A stretch of 64,000 bases of DNA from an uncultured Bacteroidota bacterium (GTDB lineage: Bacteria > Bacteroidota > Bacteroidia > Bacteroidales > F082). The DNA lies in NCBI GenBank assembly GCA_937912115.1, contig CALDOI010000258.1, forward strand, positions 16,906 to 80,905, read 5' to 3'. A model generated the notes under the pieces. That model did not search any database. It was not told the DNA's origin and saw only the letters and a list, made by a program, of their open reading frames with translations. How positions within the stretch are numbered: position 1 is the stretch's first letter; every line of letters begins with the position of its first letter. Below, one piece after another: positions 36,530 through 45,344 of this stretch. A program made the translations under genes and the position numbers.

Positions 36530-37952
36530 TTTTTTTTGCAAAACCCTGCCTTACCATTTTGCCCCATCCTGTTTTTTTCATTATAAAGAAATCGAAATTA
36601 CCTTTTATTCCCCACCAGAGTACTAAAGGATGATAGATTATAGGCTCAATCAGTACATTAATAAATAGTTTAAAAATGTCCCGTTTCTTTTCGTATCTGT
36701 GAAATGTTTTTTCCTCAAATAATATAGCAGCCGTTGACAGTGAAACAGCAAATGAATAAACAAAAACCAATAAGAAGATAAAGAAATCCCAATTTGGTGC
36801 TCCCAACAATGCAATAATTATGAAATATAATATACCAAACAACTCAAAAATGGGCGCTAACCATTCAAAGAAAAACCAATAAGGATAACCCAATAGGCCC
36901 ATGCTCCCATAAGTGGGGTTGAAAAAAACTTTCTTATGTAGAAATAGAGTTTCAATTGTACCACGTGTCCATCTGTTACGTTGACCGCCTAATACTTTTA
37001 AAGTTGTTGGTACTTCGGTCCAGCAAAGAGGATCGGGCACATATTTTATTTTATATTTGAGATTGTTTTCGGCCATGTAACGCCTCATTCTCACAACCAA
37101 CTCCATATCTTCGCCTACTGTTTGGGCAAAGTAGCCTCCGCATGCAATGGCAATTTCTTTGTCGAATAAACCAAGTGCGCCTGAAATCAGTAATAGTCCA
37201 TCAAGTTCGCTCCATCCAATTCGTCCCATTAAAAATGCACGTGTATATTCCAGTACCTGAAATCTGGCCCATAAATTTGTTGGAATGCGCACATCACGAA
37301 TTTGTCCATCTTCAATAATACATGAATTAGCTACCCTAACCGATCCGCCGGTGGCTATAACTCTTTTCGACTTCTCCTCAATAAATGGCTTTACAAGTTT
37401 AAGTAAGGCATCCGACTCAATTATTGAATCAACATCAATTGCAACAAAAAAATCGTTATTCGATATGTTTATGCCTGCATTTAAAGCATCTGCTTTTCCT
37501 CCATTTTCCTTATCAACAATCAGTAAGTTTGCAAACGAACTATTTCGAGATTTATATACTCCTCTAATTTTCTGACAATCGAGATAATAATAATGAGCAT
37601 AATCTACCTTTTCCAGATCGTATGCTTCGATGGCTTTGTTTAAGGTTTCGTCTTTACTCCCATCATTAACAACAATCACTTCAAAATCGTGATAAAAAAG
37701 AGACATTAAGGCTCTTATATTATCTACAATTGTAACCGATTCGTTATAGGCAGGTGCAATTAATGAAATAGAAGGAGCAAAAGGAGATGAGATAATCTCA
37801 TCATACTTCGCATAGCTGCTCTTCTTCATATATTTACGCAATGCTATTGCTGATATTAAAGAAAGAAATATGTATGATGCAATAATGGCTACAACATAAA
37901 CTAGTATTATATTTTCCAGAATTAATCGTATTATTTTAAAGAAATCATACAT
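36522..37952 (-). CDS. Processive family 2 glycosyltransferase (polysaccharide synthase)
   Basis: The protein of about 476 residues has one N-terminal helix and a cytoplasmic GT2 domain. Its motifs are VVVNDGSKDET, the metal-binding FFVAIDVDSI, GEDMELVVRMRR and the processivity motif GGQRNRWTRG (QxxRW). Several C-terminal membrane helices follow. This is the organisation of inner-membrane synthases such as PgaC and hyaluronan synthase, which polymerise and translocate a polysaccharide. I chose the ATG at 37952 (MYDFFKI), which leaves a 1-base gap to the stop codon of the HEAT protein gene; a TTG upstream would overlap that gene by 41 bases. No PilZ domain is attached. Substrate sugar unknown. 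Confidence 0.9.
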   Translation of the reverse strand: MYDFFKIIRLILENIILVYVVAIIASYIFLSLISAIALRKYMKKSSYAKYDEIISSPFAPSISLIAPAYNESVTIVDNIRALMSLFYHDFEVIVVNDGSKDETLNKAIEAYDLEKVDYAHYYYLDCQKIRGVYKSRNSSFANLLIVDKENGGKADALNAGINISNNDFFVAIDVDSIIESDALLKLVKPFIEEKSKRVIATGGSVRVANSCIIEDGQIRDVRIPTNLWARFQVLEYTRAFLMGRIGWSELDGLLLISGALGLFDKEIAIACGGYFAQTVGEDMELVVRMRRYMAENNLKYKIKYVPDPLCWTEVPTTLKVLGGQRNRWTRGTIETLFLHKKVFFNPTYGSMGLLGYPYWFFFEWLAPIFELFGILYFIIIALLGAPNWDFFIFLLVFVYSFAVSLSTAAILFEEKTFHRYEKKRDIFKLFINVLIEPIIYHPLVLWWGIKGNFDFFIMKKTGWGKMVRQGFAKKTN

Positions 37953-37953
37953 A

Positions 37954-39657
37954 CTAAATTCTTTTATCAGTGATGTGTAATAGTATATCATCAAGCTCAG
38001 GCTTCAATTCCTTAACAATAATTTCGGCCTGTCGTTTTCCAGAAAAGCTAATGTTATAAAGGGTTTTAAGTGCTACTAATCTAATGCTAAAATCATTATT
38101 AAGTAATATGGATTCTTTAAGGAAATCTATTTGGTTTTCATGTGGTGTTTTGCCAATAGAATATAATATTTCCAATTTATTTTTGTGGTTTTCGTTTTGA
38201 AAAGCTTTTGTAAGGTAGGTTATAAGTTCAGATAACCCTAACTCACCAACAGCTGAATAGGCTAATTTCCTAACAAGTTCATTGGGGTGACTGATTAAGG
38301 TAACTATTTCGTTTTTAGCATCATATTGCTTATATATAATTACCATTTTAAGCGCAAATATTACAACGGCATCATTTTCCAACAACAACCATTTCTTAAA
38401 TGCAGGAATAGTAATATCATATTTTTTTACACTTGCATGAACATTTAATTGTTCCCAATCGGTAAAATACTTAACAATAAGATCAAGAAAGCCGAAGGGA
38501 TTTTCTTTATTCAGTCTTACAAAAGCAATTGTAGCTTCCGATCGTAATTCATCGTTACGACTTACTAAATATGGTTTTATATAATATTCGGCATTTTCAA
38601 TATCCATATTTGCTAATTCTTGAAAGCCCTTAATTTTTATATTCCATTTCCAACTCTTGGTTTTAGCGATTGATACCTTACCGAGCCGGAGGTTTATATA
38701 TAATGCTCTTAGTTTATTAGCTATATCCCCTTCTAAACTATCGTGCAAATCAATAATTAATTCCACAAGAATATTTTTTCGTAGCATCGATCGCTGCTTG
38801 AAAAGTACAGAAGGAACAATGTTTTCATTTTGTTCTTTAAACAAATAATCAGCAATAATCTCATGATATCTATCCTTGAGGATACTAGTCTTTTTCTTAC
38901 GATAATTCCCCCATATTCTACTTGTGAATATGACAACTAAAAGTACTACTGAGAGTAAAACAAAATAACCAATAAGCAGTACTACCATGAATAATACCAG
39001 ATTACTGTATGAAAGAAAAAGTAAATATTTTCCAATACCTAATAGTGATGCAGGTAGGTGTTTATCCATCCAGATTTCGATTATGGAAACAATACTCTTT
39101 CTTTTATTCTTTAGATGTTTCAATTTTTCTCCCGAAAGGCTATCAGATTTTATTAATAAAGGACGAGAATTGCCATTATTGATATTGGTAATTTTATCAA
39201 CACTATCATTAGAAGTTACAATACTTTCGGACGGGTTAATTGTTGAGGATTCGGAAATATCTGTTTTATTTTGTTTTTCTCTAAAGGTCAATAATTTATC
39301 ATAATCTGAATCAAAACTTACCCTGCTGGAATTAACAAATTTCACAATAAAAGCATCAGGTACTTTATGTTTATTTATTACTAAAAATAATGTGTCGATT
39401 GCATTAATGAGTTCATTAAACTCATATATGGTATATTTATAATAATTCTTTTGGCGATATACCTCAATAGGTGTATCTAATTTTTTCACCTTTCTCAGAG
39501 AGTCGATAGATAGCTGTATTTTATAGCTTGATACTATTTGTATTTTGTAAACTATCTGATCTGAACTATTTTCAATTCTGTTTTCTGAGGCAAAAGCAAT
39601 TATAGAGATAGCAAGAAATGCGATAGGAAATATAATATGTTTAATTACTTTGATCAT
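37954..39657 (-). CDS. SPOR-like periplasmic / transmembrane / cytoplasmic HEAT-repeat protein
   Basis: This 567-residue protein has a signal-like N-terminus (residues 1-23), an SPOR-like alpha/beta segment (residues 36-108; VYKIQIVSSYKIQLSIDSL), a Ser/Asn-rich linker, one strong membrane helix (219-245), then helical HEAT repeats to the end (for example SRNDELRSEATIAFVRLNKE; HPNELVRKLAYSAVGELGL). It would link peptidoglycan or the periplasm to a cytoplasmic protein-binding platform. Its gene is 1 base upstream of the GT2 synthase and 6 bases downstream of the YaiO-type gene, so the three are one transcript. I infer that it positions or regulates the synthase in line with the outer-membrane barrel. 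Confidence 0.75.
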   Translation of the reverse strand: MIKVIKHIIFPIAFLAISIIAFASENRIENSSDQIVYKIQIVSSYKIQLSIDSLRKVKKLDTPIEVYRQKNYYKYTIYEFNELINAIDTLFLVINKHKVPDAFIVKFVNSSRVSFDSDYDKLLTFREKQNKTDISESSTINPSESIVTSNDSVDKITNINNGNSRPLLIKSDSLSGEKLKHLKNKRKSIVSIIEIWMDKHLPASLLGIGKYLLFLSYSNLVLFMVVLLIGYFVLLSVVLLVVIFTSRIWGNYRKKKTSILKDRYHEIIADYLFKEQNENIVPSVLFKQRSMLRKNILVELIIDLHDSLEGDIANKLRALYINLRLGKVSIAKTKSWKWNIKIKGFQELANMDIENAEYYIKPYLVSRNDELRSEATIAFVRLNKENPFGFLDLIVKYFTDWEQLNVHASVKKYDITIPAFKKWLLLENDAVVIFALKMVIIYKQYDAKNEIVTLISHPNELVRKLAYSAVGELGLSELITYLTKAFQNENHKNKLEILYSIGKTPHENQIDFLKESILLNNDFSIRLVALKTLYNISFSGKRQAEIIVKELKPELDDILLHITDKRI

Positions 39658-39663
39658 TGGCTA

Positions 39664-40956
39664 TTAAAAAAACAGATGTGTTTTTAATCCAAATGATAGT
39701 ACATCCCTGTTATTATCTTTTTTGAACTCTTCATTTTGATACGCAAAATTTCCTTCTATAATTATACGATCAAAAATAAGATGCTGGTAACTAAACCTAA
39801 TTCTATATTTATTTAATTTGTAAAGTTCGTAGTCACCAACATCATTGCCAGGGTCATCGGGCGTGCTACCGGTTCCTATATTTATGTTTAGAAAATTATC
39901 TTTTGAGTTGAAATAGCTTCTAAAATCAAGATAATATGATTGTTCAACATCTGAATTTTTAGGAGATAGATATGGTCTGAACGACACCCAGAAATTTCTA
40001 AAATAATATCCAATTGAGCCTGTATAAATCAATAGATCTTTTGTGCCACCAGTATCAAGTATAAATTGTAAATACCTTACTCCAAGCGAGGCCTCAAAGT
40101 TTTTCGGAAGTTTTTGGTAAAACTCAAATGCGGCTCTATATTTAGGAAATACCAAATTGGAAGAATATGCGAACGAAACATATGTATAATTGGTTTTGCT
40201 AATCTTAGGATATGCTTCAAGTTCATACTGAAATCCAGCTTCTTTTTCAAATATACTTTCATCCAGTTTAACAATATCACCAATATATGCCCTTGCAATA
40301 ATTGGTCCCAGTGTAGTTTGCCTGGTATAGCTTAATGCAAATAAATTCCATCTGCGTGTCCATGGTTCATCAAAATACTCATAAGTATATTCCACCGACA
40401 TCTTGTTTAGAATATTTGCATGCTTAAGCTTTCGCAATAGCTCAAGAGCATCTTTGTTTGACGGGTTAATAGCAAGTAATGCACGTATGTCGCGTTTTGC
40501 CTGTGAGGTTTGTCCCAGTTTAATTTCCAAGCTTACTTTTTTTGCGATAAAATTTTCATCATTTGGATAATAATTCAAAGCCTGATTGCATGTAAATAAA
40601 GCTAGGGCGTTATTTTCATCCCAAGTTTCAACATCTATTAGTCCATCCAATGCGTCATAATATTTTTTTCTAATTAAAATTATCTCATTAAATATTTTTC
40701 TTGAGGAGTCATAATTGTGTTCCCAGGCAAGGGTTCTTGCAATCAGTGTTTTAGCATCTAAATAATCAGGGTAATCGTCAAGAATATTTTGACTTATTTT
40801 TCGTGATAACTGTAATTCTTTATTATATGCTGCTTTCTGTGCGATGCTGAACAGTGAATCTGGATTACTAATTTTAATATCCTGAGCAAAAAGTGGATTC
40901 ACATAAATGCTAAGTATTGTCAGTATTAAAATCAATAATGGTAATTTAGTTTTCAT
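39664..40956 (-). CDS. TPR plus YaiO-type outer-membrane beta-barrel
   Basis: The 430-residue protein has a signal peptide (residues 1-24, ending NPLFAQ), TPR repeats (about residues 30-180) and a C-terminal barrel whose first strands read MSVEYTYEYFDEPWTRRWNL, strongly like YaiO-family proteins. TPR followed by an outer-membrane barrel is also the layout of exopolysaccharide exporters such as PgaA and BcsC. The product is the likely exit channel for the polymer made by the GT2 synthase. The start codon overlaps the stop of the response regulator gene by 4 bases (ATGA), so the two are translationally coupled. Confidence 0.88.
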   Translation of the reverse strand: MKTKLPLLILILTILSIYVNPLFAQDIKISNPDSLFSIAQKAAYNKELQLSRKISQNILDDYPDYLDAKTLIARTLAWEHNYDSSRKIFNEIILIRKKYYDALDGLIDVETWDENNALALFTCNQALNYYPNDENFIAKKVSLEIKLGQTSQAKRDIRALLAINPSNKDALELLRKLKHANILNKMSVEYTYEYFDEPWTRRWNLFALSYTRQTTLGPIIARAYIGDIVKLDESIFEKEAGFQYELEAYPKISKTNYTYVSFAYSSNLVFPKYRAAFEFYQKLPKNFEASLGVRYLQFILDTGGTKDLLIYTGSIGYYFRNFWVSFRPYLSPKNSDVEQSYYLDFRSYFNSKDNFLNINIGTGSTPDDPGNDVGDYELYKLNKYRIRFSYQHLIFDRIIIEGNFAYQNEEFKKDNNRDVLSFGLKTHLFF

Positions 40957-41318
40957 TGCTGATTTCTTAATAGTTTTTTAACTCTAATGCCCAATTCAAG
41001 TGGACTGAAAGGTTTAACAACATAATCATCTGCACCAAGGTCGAATGCTTTAAGTACTGTTTCCTCAAGACCTATTTTGGAGAGTACGATTATTGGAGTA
41101 TCTAGTTTCAACTCACTGCGGATTAAAAAAATTAACTCTTGTCCATTCATAAATGGCATTAGCAAATCGGTAATAATTAAGTTGAACTTTTCGCTTCTCA
41201 ATAGCTCTGAAGCTTCTTTACCATCTTTAGCTGTAATAACAGTATAACCATCTCGGGTAAGTTTAAACTCAATGGTTTTTAATAGCATGTAATCATCTTC
41301 ACAAACCAGTATGCGCAT
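40953..41318 (-). CDS. Single-domain response regulator
   Basis: This 121-residue protein consists of one receiver domain: acidic pair in ILVCEDDY, phospho-acceptor D51 in LIITDLLMP, a conserved Ser in IVLSKIG, and the Lys in DDYVVKPFSP. There is no output domain, so it must act by protein contact or as a phosphate relay, like CheY or Spo0F. It is translationally coupled to the YaiO-type barrel gene and 11 bases after the HPt-containing regulator gene, which ties it to control of the polysaccharide machine. Confidence 0.95.
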   Translation of the reverse strand: MRILVCEDDYMLLKTIEFKLTRDGYTVITAKDGKEASELLRSEKFNLIITDLLMPFMNGQELIFLIRSELKLDTPIIVLSKIGLEETVLKAFDLGADDYVVKPFSPLELGIRVKKLLRNQQ

Positions 41319-41329
41319 TATTTGATATA

Positions 41330-42103
41330 TTATAAGTTGTAATCAATTTTTATTTTATCAGTAACTTGATGGCATTCATCGCTTACATTTTTAAATAAAT
41401 CTTTAATTTCTGCGATGTTTATATTTTCAAAACTATAGTTTTCAATATCATCCAGGTTTTTTGCAATACTTTGAACACCCACAAATGAAATTTCTGACGA
41501 ATACTTATGTGCCAGAAATTTTAATTCCTCCCAATTTGATTGATTAATTGCATTTTCCATGTTTTGCAATACCATTGGAGTATTAACTACAAAATAACTT
41601 AACATTTCTTTGATAAATGTTTTATCACCACCAGTAAACTCTTCAAGATATGATAAGTTATACTCAATAATTTTATTTTCGTTAAAAGTATTGTTTTTTT
41701 GGGATGTTTTGGATTGTTTTCGTGTTAAATATTTATCGCAAACCACCTTAATACTTTCACGATTAAATGGTTTAGAAATAATATCTTCCATTCCAAGTTC
41801 CAGAAATTCTTTTTGTTTTGCCGGGCTTATATGACTTGTAAAACCGATAACCGGAGTTGAATGATTCATATTGTTTACATCGGATTTAATTAGTTTTGTT
41901 GCATCTGAACCATTAAGTACAGGCATTTCAATATCCATCAAAATTAAATCATATTTATTTATGATGGATTTATCGATAGCTAATTGCCCATTTTCAACAA
42001 TTGTGTAATTATTATTCAATTCCTGCATTATTCGTTCAATAACTAGTTGATTGAATGTTGAATCTTCGGCAATAAGTATATTAAGAGGCTCTGTATTTTC
42101 CAT
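41330..42103 (-). CDS. Receiver-HPt protein
   Basis: The 257-residue protein has a receiver domain (phospho-acceptor D57 in LILMDIEMP; Lys in DIISKPF) and a C-terminal histidine phosphotransfer domain with the phosphorylatable H199 in LKFLAHKYSSEISFVG. A receiver joined to an HPt can pass phosphate between a hybrid kinase and another receiver. The neighbouring gene encodes a single-domain receiver and the divergent one a hybrid kinase, so a local relay HK to receiver-HPt to receiver is a simple reading. The 5' end faces the kinase gene across about 200 bases. Confidence 0.92.
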   Translation of the reverse strand: MENTEPLNILIAEDSTFNQLVIERIMQELNNNYTIVENGQLAIDKSIINKYDLILMDIEMPVLNGSDATKLIKSDVNNMNHSTPVIGFTSHISPAKQKEFLELGMEDIISKPFNRESIKVVCDKYLTRKQSKTSQKNNTFNENKIIEYNLSYLEEFTGGDKTFIKEMLSYFVVNTPMVLQNMENAINQSNWEELKFLAHKYSSEISFVGVQSIAKNLDDIENYSFENINIAEIKDLFKNVSDECHQVTDKIKIDYNL

Positions 42104-42302
42104 AAATTAGATTTTAGGTTTATCAAATGCTGTACCACGTTCAGTAAAAAGTTGTAATGCGCATAAATACAGCTGAATATAAAATCAACCCTTTTTAGTA
42201 AAGTGTAAAAATGAGAAAAATAGATTAATAATTACACACATTAATAATAATTCTATTTAATTAACTAAAGAATTTTTATAAATTTATCAAAAATAGATTA
42301 CT

Positions 42303-45026
42303 ATGGAACTGCAAAATGAACTTAGAAGACAACTTGAATCTGAAATAAAAAAGAACCAATCAATACTTGAGGGATGTGTTGATGCTGTTATTACAATAAA
42401 TCAGGTTGGAATTATTGAGTTTTTCAATAAGGCTGCAGAAGCACTCTTTGGTTATAAACGTGATGAAGTAATTGGAAAAAATGTATTGATACTCACACCA
42501 CCTGAATATCACTCAAGGCATGATGGATTTTTGAAAAGCTATTTGGATACAAAGGTTGCAAAAGTTATAGGATTAGGAAGAGAGGTAAATGCATTAAGGA
42601 AGGATGGAGTTGAAACTCCCATTTTGTTAACCTTAAGTGAGGCAATTGTTGATGGGAACTATATATTTACCGCATTTATAAAGGATTATAGAGAAAAGAA
42701 AAAAAACGAGGAAGAGTTAAGGAAGTTGTCGTTGGTAGCCAGTAAAACTGACAATACTGTAATTATTACTGATAAGCATCGTCAGATAGAATGGGTTAAC
42801 GATGGTTTTACTCGAATGACAGGTTATTCGCTTGACGAGGTTAAAGGTTTAAATCCGGGGACTTTTCTGCAAGGGGAGGGGACTGATAAAATGGCTCTTG
42901 AGAGAATGAACGAAAAACTTAAACTCTCAACACCATTTACTGAGGAATTACTAAATTATAAAAAGAACAAAGAGCCTTTTTGGGTTTCAATAAACATTAC
43001 ACCCATCCTAAATGACCAGGGGGAGATAACCAGTTACATAGCAATTGAAAATGATATTACTGCAAAACGCCAGTTGCAGGATAACCTCGAAGAAAATCAA
43101 AACAGATTAATTGAAACACAAAAAATTGCCGGATTAGGCACCTGGGAATATCTTATATCAAATAAGAAAATTACCTGGAGCCCTGAAACTTTTAGAATAT
43201 TTGGTGTAGAAATTAGTGAGAATGCCCCCGATTTTGATCACTATATTAGTTTAATCCATAAAGACGACAGAAGCAAGTTTATTAACTTCATCAGGGAAAC
43301 TATTGTTGATATTAAAGAAAATGAAGTCGAAATCAGAAATGTACTATCCGATGGAAGTATCAGGTATACATATGGTCGCGCCAGACCAATATTGGAAAAT
43401 GAAAAAGTGGTTAAACTTCTTGGTGTAGTTCTTGATATTACCGAAAGGAAACGGATTGAGAATGAGCTGACAAAAGAAAAAGAAAAAGCCGAAGAATCAA
43501 CAAGGGCTAAGGAGATGTTTTTAGCCAATACAAGCCATGAAATCAGGACACCGATGAACGCCATAATTGGAATTTCAGAGCTTCTTAAAAAAACTAACCT
43601 TGATGAACAGCAACACGATTACCTGGATATAATTGAGAATTCAGCTGATAACTTACTTTATTTATTAAATGATATTCTTGATGTTTCTAAAATCGAATCT
43701 GGTAAACTTGAATTTGAGCAAACAGGATTCAAAATGATTGAGGTGATAAAAAGTGTTTTAAAATCATCAATGTATAAAGCTAAAACAAAGAACCTTGAGC
43801 TATTATGCAATTGTGAAAATGAGAATGATGGACTGATATTAATTGGGGATCCTGTGCGCTTAAATCAGGTGCTATTAAACCTTGTAAATAATGCCATTAA
43901 ATTTACCGAGAAAGGAAGCATTTACATTAATTTATACATACTTAGTGAATCTGAAAACAAAGTAAAACTTAGTTTCAATGTTATTGATACCGGAATAGGT
44001 ATACCTGAGGAAAAACAAAGACTAATTTTTGAAGACTTTCAACAGGTTGATACCAGTACTACCAGAAAATATGGAGGAACGGGATTAGGATTATCAATTA
44101 GTCGCAAACTTGTTAATTTAATGGGAGGAATGCTTAAAGTTGAAAGTGAAGAAGGTAAGGGGGCTCATTTTAGTTTTGAGTTGGATTTTGAACGTGGAAC
44201 TCAAACGGATTTGGCTGATTCAAGCATTAATCACGATTCAAATTTTGAACAATTTGATCTCGAGAACAAGAGAATATTAATAGTCGAAGATCAGGAGTTT
44301 AACCTTCTGGTTGCTCAGCAAATTATCCGGCCCTATGGATGTATTGTAGATAATGCGTTTAACGGCAAAGAGGCCATAAATAAAATTACAGATAACAATT
44401 ATGATTTGATTTTAATGGATATCCAAATGCCAATTATGGATGGAATTGAAACTACTCAGTTTATTCGTAACCATATGCCATTGCCAAAATCCAATATTCC
44501 AATTGTTGCTTTAACAGCAAATGCTATTAAAGGCGATAAGGAAAAGTATTTGAATCTGGGAATGAATAATTATTTGTCAAAACCATTTAAAGCCAATGAT
44601 CTAATGTCTGCGATTGTTAAGGAGTTAAAGCTTGATTTATTGATTACTGAAAAGTTTGTTGAGGATAAAACAGATTTTGAAGTTGATAAATTATACGACT
44701 TATCACAAATAAAAGAAATGGCAGGAGGCGACTCAAGTTTTGTTGTATCAATGATTAAATCGTTTATCGAGCAAAGTAAAATGGCATTCGATGAGATCGA
44801 TGTCACAATAAAAGCTCAAAATTATGAAGAACTTGCAAAGGTCTTTCATAAATATAAAACCATTTATTCTTTCATGGGTATAGGTTCAATATTTAATGAG
44901 TTTGTTAAACTTGAAGATATGGCGAAGTCAAGTCAGCCATGGGATGATATACTTAAGATTATTGAACGAATATCAAATAAATTGAATCAGGTTTATCTTG
45001 ACTTGGATGATGAAACCGAATCTTAA
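42303..45026 (+). CDS. Cytoplasmic hybrid histidine kinase with PAS sensors, receiver and HPt
   Basis: This 907-residue protein has no membrane helix. In order: PAS domains about residues 15-140, 145-270 and 275-390; HisKA with H412 in NTSHEIRTPMNAI; HATPase with the N, G1 (DTGIGIP) and G2 (GGTGLGLSIS) boxes; a receiver with D706 in LILMDIQMP; and a C-terminal HPt with H849 in AKVFHKYKTIYSFMGIG. All phosphorylation residues are intact. It is the only kinase in the window and is divergent from the two regulator genes of the polysaccharide cluster, so it is the likely sensor of that relay. The PAS domains suggest redox, heme or small-ligand sensing in the cytoplasm, but no cofactor ligand is evident. 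Confidence 0.93.
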   Translation: MELQNELRRQLESEIKKNQSILEGCVDAVITINQVGIIEFFNKAAEALFGYKRDEVIGKNVLILTPPEYHSRHDGFLKSYLDTKVAKVIGLGREVNALRKDGVETPILLTLSEAIVDGNYIFTAFIKDYREKKKNEEELRKLSLVASKTDNTVIITDKHRQIEWVNDGFTRMTGYSLDEVKGLNPGTFLQGEGTDKMALERMNEKLKLSTPFTEELLNYKKNKEPFWVSINITPILNDQGEITSYIAIENDITAKRQLQDNLEENQNRLIETQKIAGLGTWEYLISNKKITWSPETFRIFGVEISENAPDFDHYISLIHKDDRSKFINFIRETIVDIKENEVEIRNVLSDGSIRYTYGRARPILENEKVVKLLGVVLDITERKRIENELTKEKEKAEESTRAKEMFLANTSHEIRTPMNAIIGISELLKKTNLDEQQHDYLDIIENSADNLLYLLNDILDVSKIESGKLEFEQTGFKMIEVIKSVLKSSMYKAKTKNLELLCNCENENDGLILIGDPVRLNQVLLNLVNNAIKFTEKGSIYINLYILSESENKVKLSFNVIDTGIGIPEEKQRLIFEDFQQVDTSTTRKYGGTGLGLSISRKLVNLMGGMLKVESEEGKGAHFSFELDFERGTQTDLADSSINHDSNFEQFDLENKRILIVEDQEFNLLVAQQIIRPYGCIVDNAFNGKEAINKITDNNYDLILMDIQMPIMDGIETTQFIRNHMPLPKSNIPIVALTANAIKGDKEKYLNLGMNNYLSKPFKANDLMSAIVKELKLDLLITEKFVEDKTDFEVDKLYDLSQIKEMAGGDSSFVVSMIKSFIEQSKMAFDEIDVTIKAQNYEELAKVFHKYKTIYSFMGIGSIFNEFVKLEDMAKSSQPWDDILKIIERISNKLNQVYLDLDDETES

Positions 45027-45344
45027 AATTTATTATACACCAATTAAATTATTGAGGTGTATAAATAACTACTTACTTATTTGCTCTTAATTATAAGCCA
45101 CAGATTAACAAATTTTTGATTGAAATCGCCAGAAATAATTTTCTCGAACTATACCTGTCTTCGATAGATATAACAATCTGTGCATTTTTGATTAAAAGAA
45201 GAGTTATACATTTTTAACTAAAATTAATTTTTTAATCTGTGAATCTGTGGCAAAATATTTTTCACATATTAATTGGCAGACTGATTGTATCTAAACGGTA
45301 TAGTTATCTAGATGTTAAAATAAGTAACTAAATGTACACCTCAA
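45027..45344. repeat. Intergenic element with terminal and internal inverted repeats (MITE-like)
   Basis: The gap between convergent genes is bounded by ATTGAGGTGTA (45051-45061) and its exact inverse TACACCTCAAT (45335-45345). The similarity extends inward imperfectly for about 25 bases. Inside, GCCACAGATT (45097-45106) pairs with AATCTGTGGC (45242-45251). CCACAGATTAA-type units are common dispersed intergenic repeats in Bacteroidota. No gene is present. The structure could be a miniature element or a large bidirectional terminator. Confidence 0.45.

Noticed and set aside
36522-37952. Cellulose (Bcs) synthase
   Set aside because: No PilZ domain and no BcsB, BcsC or BcsZ neighbour; the sequence is closer to the PgaC/hyaluronan-synthase type.
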